A DNA stretch of 7,597 nucleotides. Source: Oscillospiraceae bacterium (GTDB lineage: Bacteria > Bacillota > Clostridia > Oscillospirales > Ruminococcaceae). Below, one piece after another: positions 5,595 to 7,597 of the stretch. A program made the translations under genes and the position numbers. The stretch's first letter is position 1; each line of letters starts with the position of its first letter. The stretch is from the NCBI GenBank assembly GCA_016303235.1, contig JAEDMB010000091.1:1-7597 (forward strand). Reading direction: 5' to 3'. The notes below the pieces were generated by a model that did no database searches, was not told where the DNA came from, and saw only the letters and a program-made list of their open reading frames with translations.

Positions 5595-7530
5595 TATTAC
5601 TGTTGCAAAATCCTCCGGATTCTGTTTCGGAGTCAACCGTGCCGTTAAAATGGTTTATGATGAACTCTCAGAAAATACAAGAGTTGCGACATTAGGGCCT
5701 ATTATTCATAATCAGGACGTTGTGAATGATATGGAAAAACACGGTGCAAGAATTATAAACGATGTTTCTGAACTGCTTGACGATGAAGTTATTGTTATTC
5801 GTTCACATGGTGTCGGAAAAGCCGTATATGATGCTATTGCCGAAAAGGGCAACCGCCTTATTGATGCAACCTGTCCTTTTGTTGCACGTATTCACAGAAT
5901 TGTCGCTGAAAAAAGCAGAGAGGGCTTTTTTATCCTTATTGCCGGTGACGCCAATCACCCTGAAGTGAAGGGAATTGTTGGTCATTGTGACGAAAATTGC
6001 CTTGTTTTTAAGGATAATTTTGAGTTAAAAGCTTTTTTTGAAAAAAAATATAAGAATTTGAAAAAAAAGCTTGCAATTGTCGCTCAAACAACGTATAATA
6101 TAATAGTATGGGAAAAATGTTTAAAGGAAATCCCCGAAAATGATTCCAATGTTGTTATCTTTGATACTATCTGCAACGCTACCGAAAAAAGGCAGTCAGA
6201 TGCCCGGAGCCTTGCTGAAAAATCCGACCTTATGCTTGTCGTGGGCGGTAAGCACAGCTCCAATACTGTCAAGCTTTCAGAAGTGTGCAGTAAGTACTGC
6301 AAGGTTCTTCACATTGAGAATGCACGGGAACTTCATTCTTTAAAAATCCCTTTTGCTGAAAATATCGGCATTACTGCCGGTGCATCAACGCCGGCTTATA
6401 TAATTAAGGAGGTACAAACCACTATGACAGAGATTTTAAATAATCTTGATGGCGAAAAAGAAATTTTTAACGAGGAGATGATTGACCAGTCCTTTAAAAA
6501 GGTACATAATAGAGATAGAGTTACTGCTATTGTTGAAACTGTTAATGATAATGGTATTTTCGTAAGTCTCGGTGCTAAGCAGACAGGCTATGTTGCTCTT
6601 GCTGACCTCACTGATGACCCTGCTAAGAAACCTTCCGATATTGTTTCCGTAGGAGATGAAATCGAACTCATCGTTACTAAGGTTAATGAACAGGACGGAA
6701 TAATTAATCTCTCAAAGAAGAAGCTTGATGAACAGGCTGGTTTTGACAAAATCGTTAAGGCTAAGGAAGAAGGTACTGTTCTTGAAGCTGTTGTCAAGAA
6801 TGTAGTCAAGGGCGGTGTAGTCGTTTCCTGCAACGGCGTAAGAGTATTTATTCCTGCATCTCTTACAGGTCTCCCGAGAAACGCTGACCTCGAACAGCTC
6901 CTCAAAAAAAAGGTTTCTTTCAAAATTATCGAGGTAGGCGAAAACCGCAGACGTGCTGTCGGTTCAATCAAGGCTGTTTCCGATGCTCTCAAGGAAGAGG
7001 CTAAGGCTAATTTCTGGGCTAATGCTAAAGTAGGCGATGTATTTACAGGCAAGGTTAAGTCAATTACTTCATTCGGTGCTTTCGTTGACCTCGGCGGTAT
7101 CGATGGTATGGTTCACGTTTCCGAACTCTCTTGGAAGAGAATCAAGCACCCGAGCGAAGTTGTAAGCGTCGGCGATACTCTTGAAGTTTATATCAAAGAC
7201 CTCAATCAGGAAGAAAACAGAATTTCTCTCGGCTACAAGAAGGCTGAAGATAATCCCTGGGAAATCTTCAAGGCTAACTACAATGAAGGCGATGTTGTAA
7301 AGGTTACTATCGTTTCAATTACTTCATTCGGTGCTTTCGCAAGAATTATTGATGGTATTGACGGCCTTATCCACATTTCACAGATTGCTGACAGGAAAGT
7401 TGAAAATGTAAAAGATGTTCTTTCAGTCGGCGATGAAGTTGAGGCTAAGATTATTGCTGTTAATTTCGATGAAAAGAGAATCAGCCTTTCAATCCGTGCA
7501 GTCGGCGAAGAAAATACAGACGCTGAATAA
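5587..7530 (+). CDS. ispH-rpsA: Bifunctional HMBPP reductase (IspH) / ribosomal protein S1 fusion
   Basis: A 647-residue fusion. Residues 1-279 are IspH, which reduces HMBPP to IPP and DMAPP in the last MEP-pathway step. The [4Fe-4S] cysteines are C13 (GFCFGV), C96 (DATCPFV) and C196 (TICNATEKRQ). Substrate-site residues include H41, H74, H124 with E126 (NHPEV), T168, S224-S225-N226 and S267 (GASTP). Residues 309-637 hold four S1 RNA-binding domains at about 309-377, 393-460, 481-550 and 567-637; the last two carry the best FGAF core. Four domains match Gram-positive S1-like proteins such as Bacillus YpfD; E. coli S1 has six. The fusion is known in Clostridia and is annotated in databases as one bifunctional protein. 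The start is a TTG overlapping plsC by eight bases. All catalytic residues look intact, so both halves should be functional. An internal ribosome binding site and a codon-use change mark the joint. Confidence 0.95.
   Translation: MSNITVAKSSGFCFGVNRAVKMVYDELSENTRVATLGPIIHNQDVVNDMEKHGARIINDVSELLDDEVIVIRSHGVGKAVYDAIAEKGNRLIDATCPFVARIHRIVAEKSREGFFILIAGDANHPEVKGIVGHCDENCLVFKDNFELKAFFEKKYKNLKKKLAIVAQTTYNIIVWEKCLKEIPENDSNVVIFDTICNATEKRQSDARSLAEKSDLMLVVGGKHSSNTVKLSEVCSKYCKVLHIENARELHSLKIPFAENIGITAGASTPAYIIKEVQTTMTEILNNLDGEKEIFNEEMIDQSFKKVHNRDRVTAIVETVNDNGIFVSLGAKQTGYVALADLTDDPAKKPSDIVSVGDEIELIVTKVNEQDGIINLSKKKLDEQAGFDKIVKAKEEGTVLEAVVKNVVKGGVVVSCNGVRVFIPASLTGLPRNADLEQLLKKKVSFKIIEVGENRRRAVGSIKAVSDALKEEAKANFWANAKVGDVFTGKVKSITSFGAFVDLGGIDGMVHVSELSWKRIKHPSEVVSVGDTLEVYIKDLNQEENRISLGYKKAEDNPWEIFKANYNEGDVVKVTIVSITSFGAFARIIDGIDGLIHISQIADRKVENVKDVLSVGDEVEAKIIAVNFDEKRISLSIRAVGEENTDAE
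6029..6072 (+). repeat. A/T-rich inverted repeat and phased A-tracts within ispH
   Basis: AAGCTTTTTTT (6029-6039) is the exact reverse complement of AAAAAAAGCTT (6062-6072), separated by 22 bases. Two eight-base A-tracts (6041-6048 and 6061-6068) have start points 20 bases apart, roughly two helical turns, so the DNA should be bent. The region encodes the lysine-rich segment around residues 148-162 of IspH, which may be reason enough for the composition. It sits directly upstream of a promoter-like sequence, where A-tracts often act as UP elements. Confidence 0.4.
6071..6104 (+). promoter_or_regulatory. Candidate promoter inside ispH, upstream of the S1 part
   Basis: TTGCAA (6071-6076, 4 of 6 matches) and TATAAT (6094-6099, perfect) are 17 bases apart. 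A second overlapping TATAAT (6099-6104) pairs with TTGTCG (6077-6082, 4 of 6) at 16 bases. A-tracts lie immediately upstream. The expected start point, near 6106-6111, would give a transcript with about 315 leader bases before the internal ATG at 6424 that begins the S1 segment. This could also be coincidence in A/T-rich coding DNA. Confidence 0.4.
6406..6426 (+). promoter_or_regulatory. Internal Shine-Dalgarno and in-frame ATG at the IspH/S1 joint
   Basis: AAGGAGGT (6406-6413) is fully complementary to the 16S anti-Shine-Dalgarno. It is followed after ten bases by ATG (6424-6426), which is codon 280 of the fusion and in frame. It falls exactly between the IspH end (GASTPAYIIKEV) and the S1 part. 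Initiation here would yield a separate 368-residue four-domain S1. It is either a working internal start or a relic of two once-separate genes. Confidence 0.6.
6424..7530 (+). other. rpsA: S1 segment of the fusion, possible independently translated S1 protein
   Basis: From the internal ATG, this segment encodes 368 residues: a short acidic leader (about 29 residues) and four S1 domains, close in length to free four-domain Gram-positive S1 homologues (YpfD is about 380). S1 binds single-stranded RNA, in many bacteria helping mRNA engage the 30S subunit. Alanine codons are GCT in 24 of 27 cases here against 8 of 23 in the IspH segment, a bias typical of highly expressed ribosomal protein genes. 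I list it as an alternative product within the fusion gene, not as a proven separate gene. Confidence 0.45.
7060..7339 (+). repeat. 25-base exact direct repeat in S1 domains 3 and 4 (7060-7084 and 7315-7339)
   Basis: The two copies are identical over 25 bases and 255 bases apart, which is 85 codons in frame. Each encodes SITSFGAF, the start of an S1 domain core (residues 492-499 and 577-584). Shared function plus a strong codon preference can explain the identity. Recombination between copies would delete exactly one domain without a frameshift. Confidence 0.7.
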
Positions 7531-7546
7531 TCAATAAATAATTTTT

Positions 7547-7574
7547 CGGACAGCTTTTGCTGTCCGTTTTTTTT
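7547..7574 (+). terminator. Rho-independent terminator of the operon
   Basis: A perfect 8-bp stem, CGGACAGC (7547-7554) with GCTGTCCG (7559-7566), encloses a TTTT loop and is followed directly by eight T (7567-7574). It begins 16 bases after the ispH-rpsA stop at 7530. Five T (7542-7546) precede the stem, but only three A lie near them, so it is mainly a one-directional terminator for the plus-strand operon. Confidence 0.93.
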
Positions 7575-7597
7575 CGGAGGGGACTCCGCCCCCTCCG
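7575..7597. repeat. Right flank: GC-rich hairpin, probable part of an interspersed repeat
   Basis: CGGAGGGG (7575-7582) and CCCCTCCG (7590-7597) form a perfect 8-bp GC-rich stem around ACTCCGC. An alternative inner pairing uses CGGAG (7575-7579) with CTCCG (7584-7588). It abuts the terminator T tract and ends flush with the window. The final CCTCCG (7592-7597) equals bases 1-6, where it is followed by more C-rich sequence and another hairpin. I infer that the right edge is the beginning, and the left edge the remainder, of the same repeat type. Confidence 0.5.

Noticed and set aside
6399..6404. TATAAT just before the internal S1 ribosome binding site
   Set aside because: No -35-like hexamer at 16-18 bases upstream, and a start about seven bases downstream would cut into the Shine-Dalgarno.
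6743..6748. TTGACA in the S1 coding region
   Set aside because: No -10-like sequence at suitable spacing; the downstream segment is purine-rich coding sequence.
6904..6912. A-AAA-AAG slippery sequence in S1 domain 2, possible programmed frameshift
   Set aside because: It is an ordinary lysine triplet, no stimulatory stem or upstream Shine-Dalgarno-like element stands out, and the zero frame continues through two more conserved domains.
6588..7052. Minus-strand open frame of 154 codons opposite the S1 segment
   Set aside because: It lies entirely antisense to well-conserved S1 domains, has no recognisable domain, and its serine/threonine/leucine-rich composition is what the GCT/AAG/GAA-biased sense strand yields on its complement.

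Overview
The window holds one dense, wholly plus-strand block of seven genes (72-7530). Gene-to-gene spacing runs from a 64-base overlap to an 18-base gap. It starts in a short repeat-like flank and ends at a textbook intrinsic terminator. The low-to-moderate GC content, strong AAGGAGG-type ribosome binding sites, and the cmk - plsC - ispH - rpsA order with IspH and S1 in one reading frame point to an anaerobic Firmicute of class Clostridia. A Ruminococcus/Oscillospirales relative is my best guess. That placement is inference from gene content and style; no marker gene was compared.

Layout: 1-55 is a GC-rich and hairpin-containing flank. 72-1943 is a YgiQ-family (UPF0313) radical SAM protein. 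1880-2818 is a membrane-anchored ComEC-type metallo-beta-lactamase-fold hydrolase. 2829-3047 is a small DUF3006 protein. 3044-4267 is an HI0933/YhiN-type FAD oxidoreductase. 4286-4948 is cytidylate kinase (cmk). 4965-5594 is 1-acylglycerol-3-phosphate acyltransferase (plsC). 5587-7530 is the fused IspH (isoprenoid synthesis) and ribosomal protein S1 polypeptide. 7547-7574 is the terminator, followed by a second GC-rich hairpin that runs into the window edge and shares sequence with the left edge.

Functionally the downstream half is housekeeping: nucleotide phosphorylation, phosphatidic acid synthesis, the last step of the MEP isoprenoid pathway, and mRNA binding at the ribosome. The upstream half is less well understood (YgiQ, exported MBL hydrolase plus DUF3006, FAD enzyme). 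Nothing looks like a defence system, phage, transposon or CRISPR array.

The most interesting signals are regulatory and sit inside coding sequence. A perfect-consensus sigma-A promoter lies across the cmk/plsC junction. A second promoter-like site, preceded by A-tracts, lies inside ispH. A full AAGGAGGT Shine-Dalgarno with an in-frame ATG sits exactly at the IspH/S1 joint, where alanine codon use also shifts sharply (GCT 8 of 23 before, 24 of 27 after). Together these suggest that free S1 may be made independently of the IspH-S1 fusion.
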